A stretch of DNA of 64,000 nucleotides from Caldilineaceae bacterium (GTDB lineage: Bacteria > Chloroflexota > Anaerolineae > Caldilineales > Caldilineaceae), in contig JACKBC010000014.1 in assembly GCA_020634755.1 (NCBI GenBank), forward strand, positions 79,059 to 143,058, read 5' to 3'. Positions 33,672 through 42,359 of the stretch are shown piece by piece; the first letter of the stretch is position 1, and each line of letters begins with the position of its first letter. Both the position numbers and the translations under genes were made by a program. The notes below the pieces were generated by a model. That model was given only the letters and a program-made list of their open reading frames with translations, was not told the DNA's origin and did no database searches.

Positions 33672-34139
33672 ATGCAAAAAGTAATTGCAATCTTATCAGG
33701 CATCATCTTTGGATTGGGCCTGTCTATATCACAAATGATCGACCGCCAGCGCGTGCTGGGCTTTTTGGACGCGGCCGGCGCTTGGGATCCCACGCTGATG
33801 TTTGTGCTGGGCGGCGCCGTAGGCATTACCGTCATCACTTTTCGCTTTATTTTGCCCCGCGCCAAACCGCTTTTTGCCCCAAAATTTTACCTGCCCACCA
33901 AGTTCAACATTGACCGGGACTTGATTTTGGGCTCAGCGCTCTTTGGCGTGGGCTGGGGCATTTCCGGTTACTGTCCGGGACCGGCCATTGCCTCGCTGGC
34001 CCTCGGCTCCACCAATGCGCTGATTTTTATGGGCGCACTCATTATCGGTTCCTACGTGGCTGGCAAAGTACCGGCGCCCTCGCTGCCTAAACCAATTGAC
34101 TCGACCAGTGCCAAGCCCTCTACCGCTTCATCAAGCTGA
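33672..34139 (+). CDS. YeeE/YedE-type sulfur-compound uptake protein, subunit 2 (DUF6691)
   Basis: The 155-residue protein has four membrane helices, an N-terminal GIIFGLGLSISQM and the conserved WGISGYCPGPAIASL with one cysteine. Two-gene YeeE/YedE systems, often with rhodanese or sulfurtransferase genes, import sulfur compounds. No sulfurtransferase gene is adjacent. It is 89 bases after subunit 1 and certainly functions with it. Confidence 0.88.
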   Translation: MQKVIAILSGIIFGLGLSISQMIDRQRVLGFLDAAGAWDPTLMFVLGGAVGITVITFRFILPRAKPLFAPKFYLPTKFNIDRDLILGSALFGVGWGISGYCPGPAIASLALGSTNALIFMGALIIGSYVAGKVPAPSLPKPIDSTSAKPSTASSS

Positions 34140-34145
34140 CGCGAC

Positions 34146-34231
34146 GGGAGTAGGAAGTAGGAATACAGGATTAGGCAGTAGCCGCCCGCTATATCCCTAC
34201 TCCCTACTCCCTACTCCGTACTCCTTATCCC
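34146..34231. repeat. Interspersed repeat family F, copy 1
   Basis: GGGAGTAGGAAGTAGGAATA at the left and CCCTACTCCCTACTCCCTAC at the right are inverted purine/pyrimidine arms. A copy is at 39580. Confidence 0.6.
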
Positions 34232-35536
34232 CTAAAACCGCGGCAGCCGGAAGCGCATGGGCCAGCGGTAGCGTAGATGACGCCGCTCGGCAAAGGCCGG
34301 CTCCTGCGGTGTGACCACCTGCACCCGCCCCAGCAGCCAAACCGAAACGGCCATGAGCAGTGCGCTGAGCACAAAGACACCATTCATGGGCACCCCCAGC
34401 GCAATCAGCCCGATGCCAATATGCGGCACCAGTATGCCGCGCACCCCCACAACGGTCGACTGCACCGCCGCGTATTCGGAAATCTGATCCGGTTTGGCCA
34501 GCTGAATCCCAGCGTTGATCAGCCCCATATCCCACCCGGCCGAGATCACGCCTTGGATCACAAAAGCCGGAATCAGCATCCCAAACGAATTGGCGTTGGC
34601 GTACAGCAGCGGCAAAAAGAGCGCCACCATGGCGTTGCCGCGCAGCACGGCCACACCGCCCGCCCGGTCCACAATGCGCCCCCAAAAGGCATAGCTCAAA
34701 AACCAGAAGAGCGACTGCACCAGCCCCAGCCAGCCCAGGTCCGAATAGGAGAGCCCCAACCGGTCCACCTGCACCAGCGGATAGAGCGTCCACGACATGA
34801 GCGTGCCCGTGCCGTAAACCGAAAACGCGGTCAGAAAATAGCTAAAGCGCTTATCCTCGCGCAGAATTTGGCGCAATTCTGCAAACGTGCGCGTCTGCCG
34901 CGGGGTCAACGGCGGCTCGTTCACCTCCAGCCGCGCAAAGAAGAAGACCGACAGCAGCCCCATAAAGGCCCCCACCGGAAAGAGCGCCTGATAGCCCCAA
35001 TGATCCAGCGCCCAGCCGGCCAGCGGCGCCGCCGCCACCATGGAGAGAATCCGCCCCATGCGCACCAGCGACATCATCTTGCCGCGCACATCGTCGGGAT
35101 AAATGCTTTGCAAAATGCGCACATAACCGGGCGACGGAAAGGCTTCCAGCAGCCAAAAGAGCGTACTCAGCACCACCATCCAAATGGGCTGCACCACAAA
35201 GGCAAAGAGCCCCATTAGCGTGCGCGATACCACCCACGAAGAGAGGATAATGCTCATGGTGCGCCGCCGCCGCATAAGCACAATGCTAAATGCCGTCAGC
35301 ACCGAGCCCACAAACTGGGTCGACGTGTAAACCGCCAACATAGAGGGCGATGCGCCGCTGCGCCGCAAGATTACCGGGATGAATGCAATCGTCGCCGCCT
35401 GGAACACCCCAAAAGCCAGCGCCGAATAGAGCTCGACGGTTAAATTGCGCCGTACTTTTTGCGCCACCGCCGGCTGCAATGAACCCGTGAGCGACTGGCT
35501 CAGCCGGGTACGAAACGTTTGCAACATTGCACACAT
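34232..35536 (-). CDS. Major facilitator superfamily transporter
   Basis: The 434-residue protein has 10-12 predicted membrane segments, with the MFS motif-like loop GYVRILQSIYPDDVRGKMMS between helices 4 and 5. The region around GRIVDRAGG resembles the second-half repeat of motif A. The substrate is unknown. The end is in the family F repeat. Start codons at 35536 and 35527 are both possible. Confidence 0.8.
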   Translation of the reverse strand: MCAMLQTFRTRLSQSLTGSLQPAVAQKVRRNLTVELYSALAFGVFQAATIAFIPVILRRSGASPSMLAVYTSTQFVGSVLTAFSIVLMRRRRTMSIILSSWVVSRTLMGLFAFVVQPIWMVVLSTLFWLLEAFPSPGYVRILQSIYPDDVRGKMMSLVRMGRILSMVAAAPLAGWALDHWGYQALFPVGAFMGLLSVFFFARLEVNEPPLTPRQTRTFAELRQILREDKRFSYFLTAFSVYGTGTLMSWTLYPLVQVDRLGLSYSDLGWLGLVQSLFWFLSYAFWGRIVDRAGGVAVLRGNAMVALFLPLLYANANSFGMLIPAFVIQGVISAGWDMGLINAGIQLAKPDQISEYAAVQSTVVGVRGILVPHIGIGLIALGVPMNGVFVLSALLMAVSVWLLGRVQVVTPQEPAFAERRHLRYRWPMRFRLPRF

Positions 35537-35828
35537 GCTTTCTATAGATGTTCTCTAACCACAAAGCCACTCGAGTTCTGAACTTGTGGAAGGCCGGCTG
35601 TTCCCTGCGACGTCCCAAACACCGCTTGGACGCTAAAGGGAGGCCAGTAGAGTTACAATTTTCCAAATCAAAAAGCTGATTGTAGGTGCAGCGCAGCGCG
35701 CTTGTCAAACCGCGCCAAAGGGATTGCAGACCTGCCCAGTTTGCCAAACTTGAGCGGTCTTGAGTACGCTCAATGGGGGCGTATGCTGGCCCTAAAATTC
35801 GGAGTTGAATCGCCCGCTATTTCCTGGT

Positions 35829-38081
35829 ATGATACCCATTATGGACAACCCCAATACTCCCCCAACTTCTGATCAGATCTACGGCCAGATTGGCGACAAC
35901 GCCCAAAACGTGGTCATTGGCGCCCACGTGCACCAGGAGATCCACACCCACCACCAAGCGGGCGCGCCGCGCCAGGGCTACAGCCAGTTCCGCACCGAGC
36001 GCACCGTGCTTTATGGTCGCGCGCCACTGCTGGCTGACATTATTGACGCCATCCAGCAGCATCGGCGCTGCGTGCTAACTGGGCTGCCCGGGGCGGGCAA
36101 ATCTGCGCTGGCGCTGGTCGTGCTGGCCGATTTGCGGCTGACGGAGCGCTTTGGCCGGCGCCGCTTTGGCCTGGTGTTTGGGCAAGATGCCGACCTATTT
36201 CAGCGGCTGGGGCTGTTGTTGGAGAATATGGGCGTAGCGCCAAGCCAGCTTGAATCGGTGGACCAACGCGCCGCCGCGCTACGCCATCAGTTGCACAGCG
36301 GCCCCACGCTGCTGGTGCTGGACGACGTGTGGCAGCTTGCCCACATCCAGCCTATTTTGGAAGCCTGCCACCCTCACCACACCCACTATCTGCTAACCAC
36401 GCGCCGCGGCTTTCTGGTGGACGACTTGGCCGGCCTTAGGCTGGACGCCAATCCGCTTGACGCGTCCGCCAGCCTGGAACTGCTGGCCGATGGCGGCAAC
36501 CTGGCCGCGGCCGCGCTGCACGCCGACCCTGAAGGCGCCCGCCAACTGGCCGAGGAGGCCAATCACCTGCCGCTGGCGCTGGAAATCTTAGGTCGCCAAC
36601 TAAACCGCGAGGCCAGCAGCGAAGGCTTAACCCGCGCCGTGCAGATTCTGCTGGCCGATCTGCGCCGCTCCTACGCCTACATTTTGCATCTGCGCGCCAG
36701 CCGCCGGCGCAGCGGGCTGGACGAGGCCGAACCGAGCCTGGAAGCCGTCATCGACTTGAGCATTGCCGCGCTGGCTGAAGAGAATACGCGGCGCGCCTTT
36801 ACCCAACTGGCCGTCTTTGGCCCCGAACCGCTCAGCTTTGACGCCGCCGCCTTGCAGGCCGTCTGGCAGACCGATGAGCCCAGCGCCCGCCGGTTGCGCC
36901 AGGATCTGATGGATGCCGGGCTGTTGCAAGTTGTGCCTGTCTCAGAACCATTCCGCTACAGCACGCACCAACTGCTAAACCGCTTTGCTCAATATCGGTT
37001 GGAAGCTGACGCCAACGTCGCCCGCACTGCCCGTTTGACCCATGCTGCCCACTATGCCCAAATTGTGGCCGGTTGGGACGACGCCATCAGCCAGGAGCGC
37101 ATGACCTACGCCGCCCCGCTGGAGTGGGAGCAGGTAAGCCAGGCCGTCGAATGGCTGTGCGCTACAACGCTCGATGATCCTGGTGATGCCGAAACCGCCC
37201 AAGGGCTGCTGGCCTACAGCCACCATTGGGGGAATGTACTCAAACATTATCCACAGCAAGCCCACTGGCTTACAAGCGCCGCACAGAGCGCACAACGCCA
37301 CGGCGACGATTGGGATCGCGCCAACGTGCTCCAAGCCCAGGGCGACGTGCTCGCTTTTTTGGACCAACGACAGGACGCGCTGGCCAAGTACGACCTGGCC
37401 CTCGACTTGTTCCGACAGGTCGGCGCCCGCCTGGGCGAAGCCAACGTGCTCAAAGCCCAGGGCGACGTGCTCGCTTTTTTGGACCAACGACAGGACGCGC
37501 TGGCCAAGTACGACCTGGCCCTCGACTTGTTCCGACAGGTCGGCGCCCGCCTGGGCGAAGCCAACGTGCTCAAAGCCCAGGGCGACGTGCTCGCTTTTTT
37601 GGACCAACGACAGGACGCGCTGGCCAAGTACGACCTGGCCCTCGACTTGTTCCGACAGGTCGGCGCCCGCGTGGGCGAAGCCAACGTGCTCCAAGCCCAG
37701 GGCGACGTGCTCTATTTCTTGAAGCAAACCCAGGACGCGCTGGCCAAGTACGACCTGGCCCTCGACTTGTTCCGACAGGTCGGCGCCCGCCTGGGCGAAG
37801 CCAACGTGCTCAAAGCCCAGGGGCAACTCTTTCTCAATCTCGAACAAATTGAAAAGGGGTTGGCGCTGCTGGAACAGGCGCGCCGGTTGTATGTGGTGGT
37901 AGGCGACCGGGTAGGCCAGGCCAATGTGGGGATTACGTTGGCGCGCCACGCAGCGGCAGCCGGCGATTTTGCTGCAGCCATAAATTATATGCAGCCGGCA
38001 GCTGATTTTGGCAAGGCCATTGGCCATCCGCTGGGCGAGCAGTTGCAGGCGGAAATTGACGGCTGGCGCCAACGGGGCTAG
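35829..38081 (+). CDS. STAND (NB-ARC-type) ATPase with C-terminal TPR repeats
   Basis: The protein has about 750 residues. The N-terminal 50 residues contain QIYGQIGDNAQNVVIGAHVH, a GN-x-x-NV-IG beta-type segment seen before many bacterial NLR-like ATPases. The ATPase core has Walker A GLPGAGKSAL, Walker B LLVLDDVW and sensor LLTTRRGF, with NHLPLALEILG as the GxP-type motif. A winged-helix-like region follows. The C-terminus is made of TPRs encoded by near-identical 120-bp repeats. Start codons at 35805 (TTG), 35829 and 35841 (ATG) cannot be separated. STAND proteins of this kind serve in signalling, some in phage defence; no effector domain is seen. Confidence 0.88.
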   Translation: MIPIMDNPNTPPTSDQIYGQIGDNAQNVVIGAHVHQEIHTHHQAGAPRQGYSQFRTERTVLYGRAPLLADIIDAIQQHRRCVLTGLPGAGKSALALVVLADLRLTERFGRRRFGLVFGQDADLFQRLGLLLENMGVAPSQLESVDQRAAALRHQLHSGPTLLVLDDVWQLAHIQPILEACHPHHTHYLLTTRRGFLVDDLAGLRLDANPLDASASLELLADGGNLAAAALHADPEGARQLAEEANHLPLALEILGRQLNREASSEGLTRAVQILLADLRRSYAYILHLRASRRRSGLDEAEPSLEAVIDLSIAALAEENTRRAFTQLAVFGPEPLSFDAAALQAVWQTDEPSARRLRQDLMDAGLLQVVPVSEPFRYSTHQLLNRFAQYRLEADANVARTARLTHAAHYAQIVAGWDDAISQERMTYAAPLEWEQVSQAVEWLCATTLDDPGDAETAQGLLAYSHHWGNVLKHYPQQAHWLTSAAQSAQRHGDDWDRANVLQAQGDVLAFLDQRQDALAKYDLALDLFRQVGARLGEANVLKAQGDVLAFLDQRQDALAKYDLALDLFRQVGARLGEANVLKAQGDVLAFLDQRQDALAKYDLALDLFRQVGARVGEANVLQAQGDVLYFLKQTQDALAKYDLALDLFRQVGARLGEANVLKAQGQLFLNLEQIEKGLALLEQARRLYVVVGDRVGQANVGITLARHAAAAGDFAAAINYMQPAADFGKAIGHPLGEQLQAEIDGWRQRG
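37321..37830 (+). repeat. 120-bp tandem repeat encoding TPR units
   Basis: Units start at 37321, 37441, 37561 and 37681, with a partial fifth at 37801. The first three are almost identical (single-base changes such as CTGGGC/GTGGGC); the fourth differs in its middle (TATTTCTTGAAGCAAACC). Each codes for 40 residues around ALAKYDLALDLFRQVGAR. Confidence 0.95.
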
Positions 38082-38146
38082 CGTGCGTCGCACCGCCTCC
38101 GCCAATTTGTCCCACGGAGCCGCCAGACAGGCGGTGCGTCGCACGC
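38081..38146. repeat. Palindromic repeat family G, copy 3
   Basis: GCGTGCGTCGCACCGCCT and AGGCGGTGCGTCGCACGC are perfect-type inverted arms (one central T/A asymmetry). Confidence 0.75.
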
Positions 38147-38200
38147 AGGTCTCCTAGGAAACATTGAGCGTAGGCGAGACAACCTCACGGGTCCGCGCGC

Positions 38201-38266
38201 TGTGCGACGCACCGGTCACCCAACGCGGCGGCTCCATCCTGGCGGCTGCGACCGGTGCGACGCACG
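38201..38266. repeat. Palindromic repeat family G, copy 4
   Basis: TGTGCGACGCACCGGTC and GACCGGTGCGACGCACG are inverted arms; copies 3 and 4 are 54 bases apart. Confidence 0.75.
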
Positions 38267-38306
38267 GAACCACGCGCATACCGGTCACACTTTCACCTTG
38301 TCCCCC

Positions 38307-39554
38307 CTAAACCGCCATCAACGCGCCCGCCAAATCCTCCACAATATCCGCTGCTTCCTCCAGCCCTACGGACAGGCGGATCAGGCCGTCGGTAATGCCC
38401 TGGCGCAGTCGCTCTGCCGGCGGCACCACTTTGTGCGTCATAGAGGCGGGGTGCTCAATGAGCGTGTCGATGTTGCCCAGCGAGACGGCCAGGCTGCACA
38501 GGCGCACGTTGCTCAGCAACTTGCGCCCGCCTTCATAACCGCCCTCCACCTCAAACGCGAGCATGGCGCCAAAGTCATCCATCTGGCGCCGGGCCAACGC
38601 GTGCTGCGGAAAGTCGTCCAGCCCCGGATAGTGGACCACGGTCACCTTGGGGTGGTCGGCCAGGAAGTGAGCCACTTGCATGGCGTTGGCGCAGTGCTGC
38701 TTCATGCGCAGCGGCAGCGTCTTGAGCCCCAGGTTGGTCAGCCAGCAGTCAAAGGGGCTGGGCACGCCGCCCATAAAGCGGATCATGGGCCAGATGCGCT
38801 CGTTGAGCAGCTGGGGGTCGCGCGTAATGGCGGCGCCGCCAATCACCGTGCCGTGGCCGTTGATGTATTTGGTGGTGCTGTGGACCACCACGTCGGCGCC
38901 CCACTCCAGCGGGCGCTGTAAAATGGGTGTGGCAAAGGTGTTGTCCACAATCACGCGGGCGCCGTGGGCGTGGGCGATTTCGCACACGGCCAGGATGTCG
39001 ATGAGCGTCATGGTGGGGTTGGCCGGCGTCTCCAAATAGACGGCGGCGGTGTTGGGATGACGCTTGAGTTCAGCTTCCAGCGCCGCGGGCTGCAAGCCGG
39101 GCAGCAGCGAATGGCTAATGTCAAAGCGGCTCAGCACTTCGGCAATTAAATGTTCAGACGAGCCGTAGAGCACATCTTGCGCAATAATGTGCTGGCCGGC
39201 GCTGGTCACACCCAAAATGGCCGCGGCCACCGCCGCCATGCCCGAGCTGAAAATCTCGCCCGCCACCACCCCTTCACCGGACTGCCCCGCTTCCTGCGCC
39301 TGTCGGATCAAGTTAAAGCCTTCCAGCGTGGCCAGCTTTTGGGCCAATGCCTTGCGCCCCGGATGTTTGGAGCGCGTGTACATATACGAGTCTGGCGCGC
39401 CGGCATGGAAGGCGTCCAGCGCCTCCATGTCGCGAAAGGTAAAAGTAGAGGTTTGATAGATGGGCGCCACATGGCTGCCCAGCGCATCGTGAATTTCGCC
39501 GGCGTGGATGGCCTCGGTGGCGAAAGCGCGGATGGGGTTGGTGGAGTTGGTCAT
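38307..39554 (-). CDS. Transsulfuration-type PLP enzyme (Cys/Met metabolism)
   Basis: The 415-residue protein has the PLP lysine in HSTTKYINGHGTVIGG near residue 227 and family landmarks ATEAIHAGEIHD, FSSGMAAVAAAIL and LETPANPTMTLID. The sequence best fits methionine gamma-lyase, cystathionine gamma-lyase or O-acetylhomoserine sulfhydrylase groups; the reaction cannot be fixed. It is one of two paralogues in the window. Confidence 0.87.
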   Translation of the reverse strand: MTNSTNPIRAFATEAIHAGEIHDALGSHVAPIYQTSTFTFRDMEALDAFHAGAPDSYMYTRSKHPGRKALAQKLATLEGFNLIRQAQEAGQSGEGVVAGEIFSSGMAAVAAAILGVTSAGQHIIAQDVLYGSSEHLIAEVLSRFDISHSLLPGLQPAALEAELKRHPNTAAVYLETPANPTMTLIDILAVCEIAHAHGARVIVDNTFATPILQRPLEWGADVVVHSTTKYINGHGTVIGGAAITRDPQLLNERIWPMIRFMGGVPSPFDCWLTNLGLKTLPLRMKQHCANAMQVAHFLADHPKVTVVHYPGLDDFPQHALARRQMDDFGAMLAFEVEGGYEGGRKLLSNVRLCSLAVSLGNIDTLIEHPASMTHKVVPPAERLRQGITDGLIRLSVGLEEAADIVEDLAGALMAV

Positions 39555-39579
39555 CGTTCGTGGCCTTTCTTGTTTTTTG

Positions 39580-39660
39580 GGGATTGGGGAGTAGGGAGTA
39601 AGGATTAGGGAGTAAGCGTGATGTCGCGCCCTCGGCCTAATTCCTACTTCCTACTCCCTA
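39580..39660. repeat. Interspersed repeat family F, copy 2
   Basis: GGGGAGTAGGGAGTAAGGAT and CCTACTTCCTACTCCCTA are the inverted arms. The repeat runs into the arginase stop codon. Confidence 0.6.
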
Positions 39661-40614
39661 CATAATGCGCTGGCCCAGCAGCGACGCAATGAGCGCCACG
39701 GCCAGTTCGGCGGTGCGATTTTGTTCATCCAAAATGGGGTTGATCTCAACCACATCCAGCGAGCAGATTTTGGTCGATTCGGCCAGGATTTCCATGAGCA
39801 GATGCGCCTCGCGGAAGCTGAGGCCGCCGGGGACGGGCGTGCCCACGCCGGGCGCCTCGGATGGATCCATGACGTCCATGTCCAGACTGATGTGGATGCG
39901 CGTGGCGTGTTGCAAATGGGCCAGAGCTTGTCGCGCCACCTGCGCCATGCCCAGTTCGTCCACCGCCCGCATGGTGAAGACGCGAATGCCGCTGTGGGCC
40001 AGCGCCTGTCGCTCCGGCCCGTCCAGGTCGCGAATGCCGATCATCACAATATCCTGGGGGCGCAGCTTGGGGCCGGGCCGCCCCAGATGGATCAGATCGG
40101 CATGACCGCGACCGGTCAGCGCGGCCACGGGCATGCCGTGGATGTTGCCCGACGGCGTGCTCTGGGGCGTGTTAAAATCGCCGTGGGCATCCACCCAAAT
40201 CAACCCCAGCCCCGTATGGGCTTGGCTCATGGCGCTGACCGTGCCAATGGCAATTGAATGGTCACCCCCCAGGAAAATGGGGAAAGCATTGGCGCCAACC
40301 AGACCGCGGGCCTGTGCGTAAATTTGGCTGCAAACGGTCACCACCTCGGCCAAGTGACGCATTTTGCCCTGGCTCAGTTCAACCGCGCGATTGGCGCGCA
40401 CCGCGGCCTCGTCGCGGCCGGGCGCGGCAATATTCCCCAGATCACGCACGGTGAGCCCCAGCTTTTCCAGTCGCTCGAACAGGCCGGCATAGCGCACCGC
40501 GCTGGGGCCCATATCCACCCCGCGGCGCTGCTGCCCCAGATCCATGGGGACGCCCAAAATCACGGGCTGGCGCATGCCGTTGCTGCTCTTTTCGTTCATG
40601 GTCATAGCGGCCAT
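39658..40614 (-). CDS. rocF: Arginase-family ureohydrolase
   Basis: The 318-residue protein carries all manganese-binding motifs: FLGGDHSIAIG, VDAHGDFNTP and SLDMDVMDPSEAPGVGTPVPG, which is the arginase form rather than agmatinase. Arginase hydrolyses arginine to ornithine and urea. M1, M4 and M6 are possible starts; none has a clear Shine-Dalgarno. The stop falls within a family F repeat. Confidence 0.9.
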   Translation of the reverse strand: MAAMTMNEKSSNGMRQPVILGVPMDLGQQRRGVDMGPSAVRYAGLFERLEKLGLTVRDLGNIAAPGRDEAAVRANRAVELSQGKMRHLAEVVTVCSQIYAQARGLVGANAFPIFLGGDHSIAIGTVSAMSQAHTGLGLIWVDAHGDFNTPQSTPSGNIHGMPVAALTGRGHADLIHLGRPGPKLRPQDIVMIGIRDLDGPERQALAHSGIRVFTMRAVDELGMAQVARQALAHLQHATRIHISLDMDVMDPSEAPGVGTPVPGGLSFREAHLLMEILAESTKICSLDVVEINPILDEQNRTAELAVALIASLLGQRIM

Positions 40615-40693
40615 TATACTCGGCGCTGCCGCACTTTGCCAACGCCGCCGTTTGCCACTTTAAGGAAATGGGGGTAGGCTAGATGGAACGTGT

Positions 40694-40910
40694 TGCGTAT
40701 TGCGTGTACTGGCAGGCAGTCTTGTTGTGAAACGAGTGGCTCGGCTGGTTCGCGAATACGTAGTGCGTGGTGCGTGTACTGGCAGACAGGCTTGTTGTGA
40801 AACGGGTGGCTCGGCTGATTCACGAAAAGCGTGATGCGTATACCGGCTAACTATCTTGTAACGATACGTGCTGCTCGACCGGTTCACGCACCACGCAATA
40901 TGCACAACCT
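40694..40910. repeat. Interspersed repeat family D, copy 4, in a tandem of three units
   Basis: Units of about 68 bp begin near 40694, 40761 and 40830 (TGCGTGGTGCGTGTACTGGC, CTTGTTGTGAAACG, GTGGCTCGGCTG). The last ends in GGTTCACGCACCACGCAATA, the inverted end. No gene is in 40615-40930. Confidence 0.7.
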
Positions 40911-40930
40911 AATCCGGAGACTTCCAACCC

Positions 40931-41176
40931 ATGCCACACCTTTCGCTTCCTCTCAAAGTCGGTTTTACCTTTGGCGCCCTGGGCATTTTGCTAACCGTGG
41001 TGGGCATTGTGCGCGGCAATGTGCCGCTGCATCCGGCCAGCATTGGTGTGGCGTTGCTCATTGGCGGCGGCTTTTGGTTTTTGGTCAGTTGGGCCGTGGC
41101 CACCGCCGCCGTGGATGTGGAAGGAGACCTGGGGACGGAAGCCCCCGAGAGCGCAGAATCCCCTCATGGCCATTGA
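40931..41176 (+). CDS. Small two-helix membrane protein
   Basis: The 81-residue protein MPHLSLPLKVGFTFGALGIL has two membrane segments at about 10-28 and 38-60 and an acidic, His-ended tail (ESAESPHGH). No family is recognised. It overlaps the start of the SIS-domain gene by 11 bases, so the two are probably co-translated. Confidence 0.65.
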   Translation: MPHLSLPLKVGFTFGALGILLTVVGIVRGNVPLHPASIGVALLIGGGFWFLVSWAVATAAVDVEGDLGTEAPESAESPHGH

Positions 41177-42269
41177 AATCCAATCTACCCACTTATACCA
41201 GGAGATCCACCAACAGCCTAATGTGCTGCAAGCTCTGCTGGACCATGAACACGAGCATATTGGCACGCTGGCCCGGGCCATCCAAACGCATAACGTGCAG
41301 CACGTGATGATTGCGGCGCGCGGCACCAGCGACAACGCCGGACGCTACGCCCAATATTTATTGGGCGCGCTCAACCGGCTGCCGGTGGCGCTGGCCACCC
41401 CCAGTCTTTTTTCCATCTACAATACGCCGCCGCGGCTGCAAAATGCCCTAGTGCTGGGCATTAGCCAGAGCGGTAAAAGCCCCGATATTGTAGGCGTGTT
41501 GGCCGAAGCCCGCCGCCAGGGCGCCCTGACGGCGGCGTTGACCAATTTTGACGATTCGGACTTAGCTGGCCAAGCTGACCACGTCATTGACCTACATGCT
41601 GGGTTGGAACAGTCGGTGGCTGCGACCAAAACGTACACCGCGGAGCTAATGTGTATTGCCATGCTGGGTGCAGCGCTGACTGGCGAGCCCCACTTGCGGC
41701 AGGCGCTGCACATGGCGCCGCAAGCCATAGCCGACGCATTGGCGCTCAACGCGCCGACGCCGACCCACTCTGCGCGCTTGGCCCAGGGCATTTTACGTGG
41801 ACCGGTGGCTTTTGTGGCCCAGCGCTATCGCTACATGCGCGATTGCGTCGTCATTGGTCGCGGCTTTAATTACGCCACTGCGTTTGAATTGGCGCTCAAG
41901 CTGAAGGAACTGACCTATACGATTGCCGAGCCGTACAGCAGCGCCGATTTTCTGCACGGTCCGCTGGCGCTGATCGAGCCCGGGTTTCCGGTTATTGTGG
42001 CGGCGCCCAGCGGCCGCATGCTGCCGGAGTTGCGCGAATTTATCCAGATATTGGCTCAGCACGAAGCCGAAACGATTGTCATCAGTGATGACCCGGCTAC
42101 ATTAGAAGCGGCCCAAGCGCCGCTGCCGCTGCCGGGAGACGTACCCGAATGGCTGTCGCCCCTTGTGGCCATTGCGCCCGGTCAACTTTTTGCCATGCAT
42201 TTGGCCCACGCCCGCGGCTTTAATCCGGATCAGCCGCGCGCCATACGTAAAGTGACGGAGACGCGATAA
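41166..42269 (+). CDS. SIS-domain sugar-phosphate isomerase/deaminase
   Basis: The 367-residue protein has two SIS domains as in the isomerase half of GlmS: ARGTSDNAGRYAQYLLG near residue 49, the phosphate-binding GISQSGKSPDIVGV near 98 and SVAATKTYTAELM near 145, then GRGFNYATAFELALKLKE in the second. There is no glutaminase domain, so it is of the AgaS/FrlB/NagB-II kind and may remove or transfer an amino group from a hexosamine phosphate. No GlmS N-terminal nucleophile is present. Confidence 0.85.
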   Translation: MAIEIQSTHLYQEIHQQPNVLQALLDHEHEHIGTLARAIQTHNVQHVMIAARGTSDNAGRYAQYLLGALNRLPVALATPSLFSIYNTPPRLQNALVLGISQSGKSPDIVGVLAEARRQGALTAALTNFDDSDLAGQADHVIDLHAGLEQSVAATKTYTAELMCIAMLGAALTGEPHLRQALHMAPQAIADALALNAPTPTHSARLAQGILRGPVAFVAQRYRYMRDCVVIGRGFNYATAFELALKLKELTYTIAEPYSSADFLHGPLALIEPGFPVIVAAPSGRMLPELREFIQILAQHEAETIVISDDPATLEAAQAPLPLPGDVPEWLSPLVAIAPGQLFAMHLAHARGFNPDQPRAIRKVTETR

Positions 42270-42275
42270 AAGCGT

Positions 42276-42358
42276 GTTACGTGTTGCGTGTACCGATTTA
42301 AAATCTTGTTTCGATAGCAGAATGTCTACCGGTTCAAGAAATACGCAACACGCAACAT
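42276..42358. repeat. Interspersed repeat family D, copy 5
   Basis: TTACGTGTTGCGTGTACCGA and ACCGGTTCAAGAAATACGCA are the imperfect inverted ends. Confidence 0.55.
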
Positions 42359-42359
42359 C

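Noticed and set aside
34277..35218. A 313-codon open frame on the plus strand
   Set aside because: It is antisense to the MFS gene; His/Gln/Arg-rich with no recognisable fold.
37321..37830. Regular 120-bp repeats resembling a CRISPR-like array
   Set aside because: The repeats are in frame within one long coding region, without variable spacers, and encode TPR units.
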